Shown: positions 14,279 through 22,449 of the stretch, piece by piece
Layout of the letters: every line of letters begins with the position of its first letter
How positions within the stretch are numbered: the stretch's first letter is position 1
Source: Treponema sp.
Lineage (GTDB): Bacteria > Spirochaetota > Spirochaetia > Treponematales > Breznakiellaceae
Direction: 5' to 3'
DNA: 36,366 bases
Assembly: GCA_009781915.1 (NCBI GenBank)
Contig: WQUW01000012.1
Location: 1 to 36,366 of the forward strand
Translations under genes and position numbers: made by a program
The notes under the pieces: model-generated
Told to the model about the DNA's origin: nothing
Seen by the model: only the letters and a program-made list of their open reading frames with translations
The model's database searches: none

Positions 14279-16804
14279 ATGGCCAAGTATCCCTTTCAGA
14301 CTATCGAACCCAAGTGGCAAGCTTATTGGGAAGACCGCAAAACATTCAAGACATTTGACGACCCCGCCTTTCCAAAAGAAAAGCGGCGCTACGTGCTTGA
14401 TATGTTCCCCTACCCCTCGGCGCAGGGCCTTCATGTGGGCCATCCCGAAGGATATACCGCGACGGACATTTACTGCCGCTACCTTAGAATGAACGGGTAC
14501 AATGTGCTTCATCCTATGGGCTTTGACTCCTTTGGGCTTCCCGCGGAAAATTACGCCATCAAAATGGGCGTGCATCCGGCAAAAACCACCGCCAGCAATA
14601 TCAGCCATTTCAGAAAGCAGATAAAGGCGCTGGGCTTTTCCTACGACTGGGATCGGGAACTGGCAACCTCTGACGAGGACTACTATAAGTGGACTCAATG
14701 GATATTCCTGAAACTTTTTGAGAGGGGCTTGGCATACGAGGCGGAAAGCCCCATAAACTGGTGTCCTTCCTGCAAGACCGGGCTTGCCAACGAGGAAGTC
14801 GTGGACGGCCTGTGCGAGCGCTGCAAGACTAGGGTTGTTCGCAAACGCATACGCCAGTGGATACTGAAAATTACCGCCTATGCCGAGCGGCTCCTTGAAG
14901 ACCTAGAGGGCCTTGACTGGCCGGAGCCGGTAAAGATGATGCAGCGGAACTGGATAGGCCGATCCGAAGGGGCAAATGTAATCTTCAAGCTTGACGGGCA
15001 TCCTGACTCTCTTGAAGTCTACACCACCCGCCCGGACACCCTTTTTGGGGCAACCTACATGGTTCTGTCCCCGGAACATCCCCTTTTGGAAAAAATCACC
15101 ACGGCACAGCAGAAGGCCGCCGTAGATTCCTACGTGGAAGACGCGGCGAAAAAAAGCGACCTTGAACGCACCGACCTGGCGAAAACCAAAACCGGCGTAT
15201 TTACCGGGGCATTTGCCGTAAACCCCGCGAACAACGAAAAAATTCCCGTCTGGGCCGCCGACTACGTTCTTGTCTCCTACGGCACGGGGGCCATCATGGC
15301 AGTTCCGGGCCATGATGAGCGGGACTGGGAGTTCGCCAAGGCGTTCAATCTGCCCATAGTCCAAGTTGTCCAAGCGCCCGCGCCAGCCAGCGCCGCAGAC
15401 TCCCCGTACACAGCCGACGGCATCTCCGTAAACTCCGGCCTTATCACCGGCCTTCCAACTGCTCAGGCCAAGGCGAAAATAACCGCATGGCTACAGGAGC
15501 AGGGGCTGGGGAAAAAAGCGGTGAACTACAAGCTCCGGGACTGGATATTCAGCCGCCAGCGCTACTGGGGCGAGCCCATTCCCGTGGTACACTGCGAAAA
15601 CTGCGGCATCGTTGCGCTTAGGGAAGAAGACCTGCCCCTGAAACTGCCCGATGTCCAGTCTTACACGCCCACAGGCACGGGCGAGTCCCCGCTGGCGGCG
15701 ATTTCCGGGTGGGTAAACACCGTCTGCCGCGTGTGTTCAGGCCCGGCAAGAAGGGAAACCAACACCATGCCCCAGTGGGCCGGCTCCTGCTGGTACTATT
15801 TGCGCTACCTTGACCCGCACAACTCAAACGCCTTTGCCGGAAGGGACAAGCAGGATTACTGGGCCCCGGTCGATCTGTACGTGGGCGGTGTGGAACACGC
15901 CGTGCTGCACCTTCTGTACAGCCGCTTCTGGCACAAAGTGCTTTACGACGCGGGCTTTGTCGGCACAAAAGAGCCCTTCATGCGCCTTGTCAATCAGGGG
16001 ATGATCGTTTCTTTTGCGTACCAGAGGAAGGACAAAACGCTCGTACCCACGGACAAGGTGGAAAAAACCCCCGGCGGCGGTTTTGCCGAAATGGAAACCG
16101 GCGAAGAAGTAACGGAAGTTGTCGCCAAGATGAGCAAAAGCCTAAAAAACGTCATTAACCCTGACGAGATAATCAGGGACTACGGCGCGGACTCGCTTAG
16201 AGTCTACGAAATGTTCATGGGCCCCTTGGAAGTAAGCAAACCTTGGAGCACCGCCGGCCTTGTCGGGGTATCCCGCTTTCTGGAAAGGGTCTGGGCCATA
16301 GGAAATAAACCCCTCGCCGCCCATTCCCCGCCTGCCGATCCGGGTTTGACAAAACTGCTCCACAAGACCATCAAAAAAGTAACTGCCGACACAGAAACGC
16401 TTAATTTCAACACCGCCATTAGCCAGATGATGATTTACTCTAACGAGCTTGCGCGGCTGGAAACCGTTCCCCTTTCGCTTTGGGAGCCGCTGGTTATCAT
16501 GCTTAGCGCCTACGCCCCCCATTTGGGGGAAGAACTGTGGGAAAAGCTGGGCCACGCCGAATCGGTTTCAAAAAGCCGCTGGCCGGCATACGATGAAAGC
16601 CTAGCGGCGGACAGCGAGGTTACCATCGTTGTTCAGGTAAACGGCAAAATCCGGGACAAGTTCAGCGTAACGGCGGGAACGGGCAGGGAAGAGCTTGAGA
16701 AGGCTGCCAGAAACCTGCCGGGCGTTCAGAAATGGATTGAAGGAAAAAGCATCGCCAAGGTTATCGCCGTGGTGGACAAGCTGGTGAATATTGTAGTTGC
16801 GTAA
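14279..16804 (+). CDS. leuS: Leucyl-tRNA synthetase
   Basis: Protein of 841 residues, class I LeuRS that charges tRNA-Leu. The HIGH motif is HVGH (residues 52-55) and KMSKS is at 617-621. The zinc-type Cys pairs (CPSCKTGL...CERC) and an editing domain with [21 protein letters not shown] and the [15 protein letters not shown] signature are present. The C-terminal domain ends [17 protein letters not shown] at 14262 or nearby precedes the ATG by about 10 bases. The oddity is at the 3' end: bases 16664-16803 recur at 19184-19323, with an unrelated 2.4-kb gene cassette between. So the present C-terminus may have come with that cassette, and the distal copy may be the original end. Confidence 0.98.
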   Translation: MAKYPFQTIEPKWQAYWEDRKTFKTFDDPAFPKEKRRYVLDMFPYPSAQGLHVGHPEGYTATDIYCRYLRMNGYNVLHPMGFDSFGLPAENYAIKMGVHPAKTTASNISHFRKQIKALGFSYDWDRELATSDEDYYKWTQWIFLKLFERGLAYEAESPINWCPSCKTGLANEEVVDGLCERCKTRVVRKRIRQWILKITAYAERLLEDLEGLDWPEPVKMMQRNWIGRSEGANVIFKLDGHPDSLEVYTTRPDTLFGATYMVLSPEHPLLEKITTAQQKAAVDSYVEDAAKKSDLERTDLAKTKTGVFTGAFAVNPANNEKIPVWAADYVLVSYGTGAIMAVPGHDERDWEFAKAFNLPIVQVVQAPAPASAADSPYTADGISVNSGLITGLPTAQAKAKITAWLQEQGLGKKAVNYKLRDWIFSRQRYWGEPIPVVHCENCGIVALREEDLPLKLPDVQSYTPTGTGESPLAAISGWVNTVCRVCSGPARRETNTMPQWAGSCWYYLRYLDPHNSNAFAGRDKQDYWAPVDLYVGGVEHAVLHLLYSRFWHKVLYDAGFVGTKEPFMRLVNQGMIVSFAYQRKDKTLVPTDKVEKTPGGGFAEMETGEEVTEVVAKMSKSLKNVINPDEIIRDYGADSLRVYEMFMGPLEVSKPWSTAGLVGVSRFLERVWAIGNKPLAAHSPPADPGLTKLLHKTIKKVTADTETLNFNTAISQMMIYSNELARLETVPLSLWEPLVIMLSAYAPHLGEELWEKLGHAESVSKSRWPAYDESLAADSEVTIVVQVNGKIRDKFSVTAGTGREELEKAARNLPGVQKWIEGKSIAKVIAVVDKLVNIVVA
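16664..16803 (+). repeat. Proximal copy of the leuS 3'-end direct repeat
   Basis: These 140 bases, the last 46 codons of leuS, match 19184-19323 at 137 positions, in the same orientation and exactly 2520 bp apart. Two of the three differences change the amino acid (Arg/Gly and Ala/Thr). It forms the left boundary of the islet at 16804-19183. Confidence 0.97.
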
Positions 16805-16923
16805 GTGCCCGGCTATGGGCGGCGCATAGGGGCCCACTGGTGATATTGACCCCGGTGGGAGTAGTCACAGCTCCTTCTTTTTGAATTTTTAGTGCCAGGA
16901 TAAGGGCTGTCCAAGGGCGGCTT

Positions 16924-17595
16924 TCACTCCCTAGTCGGTCTACCCCTTCTTTGTGTCCCGTAACTATTAAACCCAATGCTAATGTATGGGCTTATTCCGA
17001 GCTTAAAGTAATTTTCTACCCAGCCATCGCTTATTCTTACCGTGGTTCCCCAATTGTCATCTGTCCGGTCTAACCGCCTGTTGTTTGCGAAATAATAGGA
17101 CACATTGGCACCAACCCTCACGTGGACGGCATCTGTAAAGCTGTACTTAAAGCCAATATCGCCGCCTATGCCAAACAGCCATCTACTGTCGTGATATATC
17201 ACCGACCCACTGCCCGAATTGCTTAAAAGCAGCCATTGGAAAGAAAGCCCAAGGCCGGAATGGAAAGCCAGATTTTCGTTTATATCCCGCCTGAACCCTG
17301 GGCCTATAACAAGGCTTCTACGAAACCCCAAGGCGTAACCGCCTCCATGGTTTCCGGCTACAGAAAAAGAAATAAAACCAATAGCGGCAAATAAGCCTAT
17401 ATTGCTGTTATTGGTAAAGCTGTACAAGCTAAAATTAACCCCAAGAGAACCAACATACGTGTTCTCCAACCCTACGCCGTTTTCAAAATAATTTTCAAAA
17501 GAAAGGCCAAACGATTGCCACACTTCAGACTGTCTGGCAAACACAGATGAGCCAATGCCGAATATAAGCAATAGTATTAAGGTAACTCTATTCAT
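16924..17595 (-). CDS. Predicted outer-membrane beta-barrel protein
   Basis: Protein of 223 residues. A signal peptide is clear (MNRVTLILLLIFGIGSSVFA, cleavage after Ala20). The mature part consists of alternating polar/hydrophobic strands rich in Gly and aromatic residues (VNFSLYSFTNNSNIGLFAAIGFISFSV; GIGGDIGFKYSF; VRVGANVSYYFA), typical of a small barrel of about 8-10 strands. The chain ends with a basic tail rather than the usual aromatic residue. GGAGG lies 10 bases before the ATG, inside the end of the preceding small ORF. It is the last gene of the islet cassette. I do not recognise a family beyond outer-membrane barrel. Confidence 0.7.
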   Translation of the reverse strand: MNRVTLILLLIFGIGSSVFARQSEVWQSFGLSFENYFENGVGLENTYVGSLGVNFSLYSFTNNSNIGLFAAIGFISFSVAGNHGGGYALGFRRSLVIGPGFRRDINENLAFHSGLGLSFQWLLLSNSGSGSVIYHDSRWLFGIGGDIGFKYSFTDAVHVRVGANVSYYFANNRRLDRTDDNWGTTVRISDGWVENYFKLGISPYISIGFNSYGTQRRGRPTRE

Positions 17596-17596
17596 A

Positions 17597-17878
17597 CTAA
17601 CTTTGCCTCCGAAAAAATTCGATCGTAAACCAACGCTCTGCTGGTTTCAACATCTTACCGAAAAACGCTTTATAGGATACTTTTACGCTAAACTCAAGGC
17701 AAACCGTTCCAAAACCTAATACCTTGGAACGGCTAACCCTGCCAATCCTTTTGAAATAGTCTTGTTCCACATCAATGTTACAAAAATGCAACTTGATTGA
17801 TTGCACAACACCTGACCCACGCCATACAGACATTAAAAAGATATGAGCATTGAGAGCAGCATGATACCCATTTACCAC
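17597..17878 (-). CDS. Hypothetical 93-residue protein
   Basis: A 93-codon frame starting with GTG 6 bases after the stop of the lipoprotein gene and ending 1 base before the barrel gene's ATG. The tight fit supports translational coupling, but it has no Shine-Dalgarno of its own. The product is Lys/Arg-rich at its C-terminal half, with alternating hydrophobic stretches (VLGFGTVCLEFSVKVSYKAFFG), and has no signal peptide. No family is recognised. It may be a remnant of a larger gene. The case for coding rests on position alone. Confidence 0.4.
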   Translation of the reverse strand: MVNGYHAALNAHIFLMSVWRGSGVVQSIKLHFCNIDVEQDYFKRIGRVSRSKVLGFGTVCLEFSVKVSYKAFFGKMLKPAERWFTIEFFRRQS

Positions 17879-17884
17879 AAAACT

Positions 17885-18784
17885 TCATCTACTTCTAATG
17901 TCGTTCTCAATCTGGGTCAAGGGAATAACAATAGACAGCCGTCCTGTTCGCCAACCTGCTTCTGATGAAGCTGCTCCTGCTATTACTGCGCCAATTGAAG
18001 CCCCTACCGCTGTACCAACTGCAGGTACAGACGAGCCTATCGCCGCACCTATTCCCGCACCCGCTGCTGCGCCCGCTGCATCTGATGCGGCAGACATAGC
18101 TATTCTTGCTACGTTTTCCCTCCACCATCTTCTAACGTTACTAAAAATACGGGCGTTTGCGAATGTTGTATCTGGGTTTATAACATTGGCAAATTCCATG
18201 TTATCCAGCGCTTCAATGTTAACGGTCCAAAATAGTAGAGATGATTTTGCTGTTTCTGCAAATGCCATGAATTTATCCAGTTCAATACCAGTAAGGGTAT
18301 TAAGTGATTGGTGTTGTATGACCGTAATGGCGGCTATCATCTCATCGAAATCGTCGAGAGGGTTATCCAGCAATTCCTCTATTAAGAACATATATCTTGC
18401 TGATGGATCGCATACCAAATCGTTGTCTATCATAACAGAAACTAAGGTGTCAGGGTTATTCTGTGATCTTGCAATGCGACCCGTAACTGGGAGTTTAAAT
18501 ATTATAGCATTGTCCAGACAGCCGAAGAATTGGTAAAAAACATCCGTTTCTGTTAAACTGCGTGGGGCAATCTGCCCTACAGCATTATAAAATGCGGTTA
18601 GTAAAACATTGTGTTCCAGTCCTATATGTCTGAAAGTTGCAACGATCTCATCTTTTTCTTCAGTAGAAAGGTACCTACTGGGAGAAAAGTCCCCTCTGCC
18701 GTCCATTGGACACGAAGCCACTATAATCGCAAAAAACACCATCAAAAAACCGAAGATTGTTTTACCGAAAAAAGTTCTTTTCAT
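17885..18784 (-). CDS. Lipoprotein with C-terminal glycine-zipper segment
   Basis: Protein of 299 residues from ATG 18784, chosen because GGAGAG lies 4-5 bases upstream; an ATG 14 codons further up lacks one. The signal peptide ends in the lipobox VASC (Cys25), so the protein should be lipid-anchored. The middle is helical with no recognised domain. Residues about 231-277 form a glycine zipper (AAGAGIGAAIG and AVGTAVGASIGAVIAG), a pattern that packs membrane helices and is found in pore-forming or membrane-inserting proteins. It is the first gene of the islet, followed by a 93-residue ORF and a barrel protein. A joint envelope role is inference. Confidence 0.7.
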   Translation of the reverse strand: MKRTFFGKTIFGFLMVFFAIIVASCPMDGRGDFSPSRYLSTEEKDEIVATFRHIGLEHNVLLTAFYNAVGQIAPRSLTETDVFYQFFGCLDNAIIFKLPVTGRIARSQNNPDTLVSVMIDNDLVCDPSARYMFLIEELLDNPLDDFDEMIAAITVIQHQSLNTLTGIELDKFMAFAETAKSSLLFWTVNIEALDNMEFANVINPDTTFANARIFSNVRRWWRENVARIAMSAASDAAGAAAGAGIGAAIGSSVPAVGTAVGASIGAVIAGAASSEAGWRTGRLSIVIPLTQIENDIRSR

Positions 18785-19091
18785 TGTTCTCTCCGTACTT
18801 GGAAATTTGTATTTTGCAGTTCGCAAAAACAGAAAGCTATGTTCTCCACTAGAAAAGCATAACCGCTGACAACGTCAGCCCAAGATGTCCTACACAGAAA
18901 ACCCGACCAAAGATACATTTCAAAAACGAATTTTAAAATACACCTTAGGTGTAAAGTAATATTTTCTCTGCCCTGACCCTCCTCTCTGTATTTTGCATCA
19001 TTACAAACTACGACAGTAATCCTCGTTTCAAAATACAGAAACTATCAAAATGTTGTAGTTGAAGAACATCGAAGCGCTCCGGCTATCGGTC
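18785..19091 (-). other. Long AT-rich leader upstream of the islet lipoprotein gene
   Basis: About 300 bases between the promoter and the start codon hold no gene. Two symmetric features stand out: TACACCTTAGGTGTA (18939-18953, 6-bp arms) and CTGTATTTTG (18986-18995) pairing with CAAAATACAG (19029-19038). TGTATTTTG recurs near 18807. A leader this long may carry a regulatory structure or protein-binding sites. Confidence 0.45.
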
Positions 19092-19120
19092 AGTATATAC
19101 TAAAGTTAATTGGTTGTCAA
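19092..19120 (-). promoter_or_regulatory. Strong promoter of the islet cassette
   Basis: On the minus strand TTGACA (19115-19120), exactly 17 bases, then TATACT (19092-19097). It is near-consensus for the main sigma factor. It sits within about 65 bp of the distal leuS repeat, so the islet brings its own expression signal. Confidence 0.75.
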
Positions 19121-19160
19121 ATTTTATTTTTTACGGCTATTGCAGAGCTGGAGCATTCCA

Positions 19161-19187
19161 CGCTTGTCCGCAACAGAAAGACAAGCG
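19161..19187. other. Hairpin spanning the islet/leuS-repeat junction
   Basis: CGCTTGTC (19161-19168) and GACAAGCG (19180-19187) form a perfect 8-bp stem with an 11-base loop. The right arm straddles position 19184, where homology to leuS begins. It may mark the recombination site. Confidence 0.6.
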
Positions 19188-19323
19188 TAACGGCGGGAAC
19201 GGGCAGGGAAGAGCTTGAGAAGGCCGCCGGAAACCTGCCGGGCGTTCAGAAATGGATTGAAGGAAAAAGCATCACCAAGGTTATCGCCGTGGTGGACAAG
19301 CTGGTGAATATTGTAGTTGCGTA
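19184..19323 (+). repeat. Distal copy of the leuS 3' end (orphan gene fragment)
   Basis: It matches 16664-16803 with three substitutions and keeps the leuS frame to a TAG stop (19322-19324), where the intact gene has TAA. There is no start codon or ribosome site linked to it, so it is not expressed as a gene. It forms the right boundary of the islet and most likely represents the original leuS end. Confidence 0.95.
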
Positions 19324-19332
19324 GCGCCAGCG

Positions 19333-20583
19333 TTACGGCGTAAGTATCCTAGTGTTTCCGGTAAAGTTTATGGGAACGTCTAGTTTTCCCTTGCCCGGAA
19401 ATTCGGGGACAAAGCTTACCTTTCCGGTACCGCTGTAGGTTACAGCTTCGCCCCGGCTTATAACGGTTACCAGTTCTGTAACAACGGGAAGAGCGCTGAC
19501 AACGGCGGGGATGGAAATGACGGTTCTGCCGTTGGCCTGTATCCGTGGGGGGTTGTCCATCCGGCCCCCGGCCCAGAGGTTGCTGTTTACCCGGAATTCG
19601 TAGTTAAGCTCGTCAATGTCCAAAGGAAAGACATTCCTGTTCTCCACTATCAGGTTAAGCGCAAACTCCATTCTCTGAAAGCCCAAGGCCCTTCTGGTAA
19701 TTCCCTGAAAAGAAACCACCGGCATCTGGAATATGGGGATATTTGCGGGCACGCTCAGAGCGGTTTGAACCGGGCCGCCGCCAGCCAAGGCAGACTGGGG
19801 AAAGCCAATGCCGGCGGGGGTAATGCCAAGGGAAAGATTCCCCGCCACTTCGCCAGTGTTTATCGTGGAGCCAAGGGCGCTGAAAATATCCGCGTAGACA
19901 AAGCTTGCGCAAATAGCCGCAACCGAGGCGGAGCCTGCGGCAATGGTTCCCGTGCCGGGGAAATTGCCGGAAATCACCGGCACACCGCCAACATTGTAGC
20001 CCCACGTAAGGCTGGGGAAAGGAATGGGAAACATATTGGGGTTTTCTACGATAATGTCCCAAGCCAGTTCTATTCCCGAAATATCAATGCTTGAAACCCT
20101 CATCTGCCCAAGGCTCAGCACAGGAAGCTGCGGCAGGGGAAAGGTTCCCGAAAATTCAAAGTCGAAAACTTTGTCCGCCATAAGGGGAATGGGAAAGGAA
20201 ACCCCAAGGGCAATGTTGTAGGCGGCTTCTCTTAGGCCGACAAGGGACGCAAACGACCTGTACAGCCCTTCGAAAGTAAAGCTTACCGGAAGCGCCACGG
20301 TAACAGTCTGCCATCGCCTAACGGAACGGCGGCCCCGCTGACTGCCCTGAAGAAAGGAAGCCTCGTTTACCCGAAGTTCCCAGTCAATATCCGGCATGGG
20401 TATGGAAAAGCTGTTGGGGTTTTCCACGTCCACGGCAACAATCAGGTCAACACCGCTAAAACTGATTCCCGCAATGGTTACCGAATTAAGGGAAACAGCG
20501 GGTTCCTGCGTTGTGTGGTCAAAAGACCGGCAACTCCAGAAAACGAAAACAAGCACCGGCAGAAAAAAAATACGGTTTTTCAT
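19333..20583 (-). CDS. Lipoprotein with three LEA type 2 (WHy) domains
   Basis: Protein of 416 residues. The signal peptide ends in a lipobox with Cys18 (VFVFWSC). Three repeats follow, each opening with a strand and then a conserved core: VAVDVENPNSFSIPMPDIDWELRVN (about 50), DIIVENPNMFPIPFPSLTWGYNV (about 185) and NLIVENRNVFPLDIDELNYEFRVN (about 320). The VENPN-phi-P core is the hallmark of the WHy/LEA14 fold, a beta-sandwich first known from desiccation proteins and common in bacterial envelope lipoproteins. The role is unknown. The gene follows serS by 37 bp on the same strand and is probably cotranscribed. Its stop faces the distal leuS fragment. Confidence 0.85.
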   Translation of the reverse strand: MKNRIFFLPVLVFVFWSCRSFDHTTQEPAVSLNSVTIAGISFSGVDLIVAVDVENPNSFSIPMPDIDWELRVNEASFLQGSQRGRRSVRRWQTVTVALPVSFTFEGLYRSFASLVGLREAAYNIALGVSFPIPLMADKVFDFEFSGTFPLPQLPVLSLGQMRVSSIDISGIELAWDIIVENPNMFPIPFPSLTWGYNVGGVPVISGNFPGTGTIAAGSASVAAICASFVYADIFSALGSTINTGEVAGNLSLGITPAGIGFPQSALAGGGPVQTALSVPANIPIFQMPVVSFQGITRRALGFQRMEFALNLIVENRNVFPLDIDELNYEFRVNSNLWAGGRMDNPPRIQANGRTVISIPAVVSALPVVTELVTVISRGEAVTYSGTGKVSFVPEFPGKGKLDVPINFTGNTRILTP

Positions 20584-20620
20584 TGCTTCCTCTCTTCAAT
20601 TCCTTCATTTCACCCATATT

Positions 20621-21901
20621 TCACTCTCGCGCTTTTTTTATATATTCGAACCCGCAGTATGGAACCAATGCTTTTGGAAGCCGCACCGATCCATCGCTTT
20701 GCTGGAAATTTTCTAGTATGGCGATGATGGCCCGTGAAACCGCCACGGCTGTGCCGTTCAGCATATGAACGAACTTATTTTTCCCGTCATCGTCTTTATA
20801 TCTTACATTCAGCCGCCGGGCCTGATAGTCCGTACAGTTGGAGGTGGAGGTTATCTCCCCCCAATCGCCAGAACCACGGCCGGGCATCCACGCTTCCAAG
20901 TCCCACTTGCGGTAGGCTGGCGCGCCGAGGTCGCCGGTACAGGTATCCACCACCCGGAAGGGGATTTCAAGGCTGGAAAAAATCTCTTCTTCAACGGAGC
21001 GGAGTTCCTGATGGAAGCTTTCCGATTCTTCGGGCAGGCAGTACACAAACATTTCAAGCTTGGTAAACTGATGCACCCGGAAAAGTCCCTTGGAAAACTG
21101 CCCTGCGGCCCCGGCCTCACGGCGGAAACAGTGGGAAAGCCCCGCCATGCGCAGGGGGAGTTTTTCTTTGGGAATGATTGTGTTGGAATAGTAGCCGCCC
21201 AAGGTTATTTCGGCAGTACCCACAAGGCACGTGCCTTCCCCTTCCAGAGTATAGACGTTGGATTCTGGCCCGCGGGGAACAAAGCCTATTCCTTCAAGGA
21301 TTTCCTCTCTGGCTATGTCTGGGGTGATAAAGGGGGTAAAGCCCTTTTTCTGCAGAAGGTCTAGCGCATAACGCACAAGGCCCAGTTCCAGATACACCCC
21401 TTCGTTTTTAAGGTAGTAAAATTTGGTTCCCGACACCTTGGTGGCGGAATCAAAGTCAATAATGTCCAAATCTTGGCCCAGCTTGACATGATCCTGCGGC
21501 TCAAAATCGAACGTTGTCGGCTCACCGACACGCTTTACTTCAAGGTTATCTTTGTCTTCCTTACCCACGGGCGCGTCCGGATGGGCCATATTGGGAATTT
21601 TTCTGGCTTCCTTATCCAGTTCCGCTTCGGCGGCGGTCAGTTCCGCTTCGGCGGCGGCAATGGAGTCTTTTAGTTTTTTCCCTTCTTCCACAAGGGCCGC
21701 ACGGGCGGAATCTTCAAGCTTGCCCTTCATGGCGGCGGCGTTGACATTCCGCTGCTGCTGAAGCCCCTGAAGGCTCGTAGAAAGTTCGGTGCGCCGGGCA
21801 AAAAGCCGCGCCACTGCCCCGGCATCGGCCTTCATGTGCCTGTCCGCGATGTTTTTTTCCACAGCCTGAAGGTTTTCGGCTATAAAACGATAATCCAGCA
21901 T
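20621..21901 (-). CDS. serS: Seryl-tRNA synthetase
   Basis: Protein of 426 residues, the usual SerRS length; it charges tRNA-Ser (and tRNA-Sec where present). The N-terminal coiled-coil arm that grips the tRNA long variable loop spans about residues 30-105 (Glu/Lys/Ala-rich). Class II motif 2 is CFRREAGAAGQFSKGLFRVHQF and motif 3 lies in ITSTSNCTDYQARRLNVRY. The start is ATG 21901 (MLDYRFIAENLQAV), the normal SerRS beginning, with GGAG very close upstream; ATGs at 21922 and 21940 add residues without homology. A palindromic element lies about 50 bp upstream. The lipoprotein gene at 19333 follows on the same strand. Confidence 0.97.
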   Translation of the reverse strand: MLDYRFIAENLQAVEKNIADRHMKADAGAVARLFARRTELSTSLQGLQQQRNVNAAAMKGKLEDSARAALVEEGKKLKDSIAAAEAELTAAEAELDKEARKIPNMAHPDAPVGKEDKDNLEVKRVGEPTTFDFEPQDHVKLGQDLDIIDFDSATKVSGTKFYYLKNEGVYLELGLVRYALDLLQKKGFTPFITPDIAREEILEGIGFVPRGPESNVYTLEGEGTCLVGTAEITLGGYYSNTIIPKEKLPLRMAGLSHCFRREAGAAGQFSKGLFRVHQFTKLEMFVYCLPEESESFHQELRSVEEEIFSSLEIPFRVVDTCTGDLGAPAYRKWDLEAWMPGRGSGDWGEITSTSNCTDYQARRLNVRYKDDDGKNKFVHMLNGTAVAVSRAIIAILENFQQSDGSVRLPKALVPYCGFEYIKKARE

Positions 21902-21952
21902 ATCTCCGCTATTGTACGACATTTGTGAAAAAAAGTCCATGCCTCGAATAAG

Positions 21953-22140
21953 CCCCCGCCGCGCGTGAGCATTTCCGCATAAAGCTCCGGCAGGAGAGGA
22001 GAATCAGGTTTAAGAAGCCCGCATGGGGAACCCGCTCCGGAGCCACGGTCTCCTACGCGGAGATGCCATGCAAATGGCTTCTTAAACCTGACTCTCCTCC
22101 CCTGCCGGGCATTGTACTGGTGGCTCGTGCGCAACGGGGG
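21953..22140. repeat. Full palindromic intergenic element, forward-loop type
   Basis: The left arm starts CCCCCGCCGCGCGTGAGC at 21953. The inner arms GAATCAGGTTTAAGAAG and CTTCTTAAACCTGACTC pair with one mismatch. The loop contains GCTCCGGAGC at 22034-22043 and reads as in the copy at 35488. The right outer arm has drifted (GCATTGTACTGGTGGCTCGTGCG). It lies between serS and the small gene at 22234, both on the minus strand. Confidence 0.92.
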
Positions 22141-22151
22141 CATTGGCGGGG

Positions 22152-22176
22152 GCCTTCCCGGCGGAGCCGGGAAGGC
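22152..22176. repeat. Satellite hairpin next to the palindromic element (copy 1)
   Basis: GCCTTCCCGG (22152-22161) pairs with CCGGGAAGGC (22167-22176). The same hairpin followed by TGTGCGA recurs at 35713-35737, in both cases just right of a palindromic element. A further hairpin (GGCGGCTGG 22188-22196 with CCAGCCGCC 22218-22226) follows here and may end the small gene's transcript. Confidence 0.75.
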
Positions 22177-22233
22177 TGTGCGAAGCGGGCGGCTGGTTCG
22201 CTGGCTTTTGCCAACTGCCAGCCGCCCCCGCTG

Positions 22234-22395
22234 TTACTTTTTGGGCGGCGCGTTGTTCCTTCCGGGGCCCGTCTTGTTACCGGGACCTTGCGGATTGTTG
22301 TTTGGCCACCCCGCGGGGTTAGACCCATTGTTTGGCGGGATTGGCGCGGGGCGCCCTCCGCCACCACCTTTTGAACCGCTGTTTCCTTTTGCCAT
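22234..22395 (-). CDS. Small Gly/Pro/Asn-rich basic protein, 53 residues
   Basis: A short frame from ATG 22395 to TAA 22234, preceded by AAGGAG with a 6-7-base spacer, one of the clearest ribosome sites in the window. The product begins MAKGNSGSKGGGGG, continues with Pro/Asn/Gly repeats (IPPNNGSNPAG, WPNNNPQGPG) and ends in NNAPPKK. It is low-complexity, basic and has no signal peptide or membrane segment, so it is probably disordered. It lies downstream of the large propeller lipoprotein gene, from which it is separated by a GC-rich hairpin. I recognise no family. Coding is supported by the ribosome site and an intact frame; the function is unknown. Confidence 0.6.
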   Translation of the reverse strand: MAKGNSGSKGGGGGRPAPIPPNNGSNPAGWPNNNPQGPGNKTGPGRNNAPPKK

Positions 22396-22421
22396 GCTAA
22401 ACTCCTTAAATTCTAATTTTT

Positions 22422-22442
22422 ACCCGGCCCTACAGGCCGGGT
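22422..22442. other. GC-rich hairpin between the propeller gene and the small gene
   Basis: ACCCGGCC (22422-22429) pairs with GGCCGGGT (22435-22442) across 5 bases. T-rich sequence follows only on the plus strand, so as a terminator it would act on plus-strand transcription; on the minus strand it may simply separate the two cistrons. Confidence 0.5.
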
Positions 22443-22449
22443 TTTTACC

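Larger units (their letters stand above)
16804..19183. mobile_element. Gene islet inserted at the leuS 3' end
   Basis: A block of about 2.4 kb lies between the two 140-bp copies of the leuS end. It is visibly richer in A/T than leuS or serS and carries its own promoter (19092-19120) and three minus-strand genes. Without it, leuS would converge directly on the LEA-domain lipoprotein gene 9 bp away, a natural ancestral order. The layout is that of an element integrated at a gene's 3' end while restoring that end. No integrase is seen, so mobility would need help, or the block is a recombination product. The 119 bp between leuS and the first gene hold only a short hairpin (about 16831-16860). 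Confidence 0.7.

Noticed and set aside
16805-16923. Possible tRNA gene or att core just after leuS
   Set aside because: No cloverleaf or T-loop GTTCGA pattern is present; only a short hairpin near 16831-16860.
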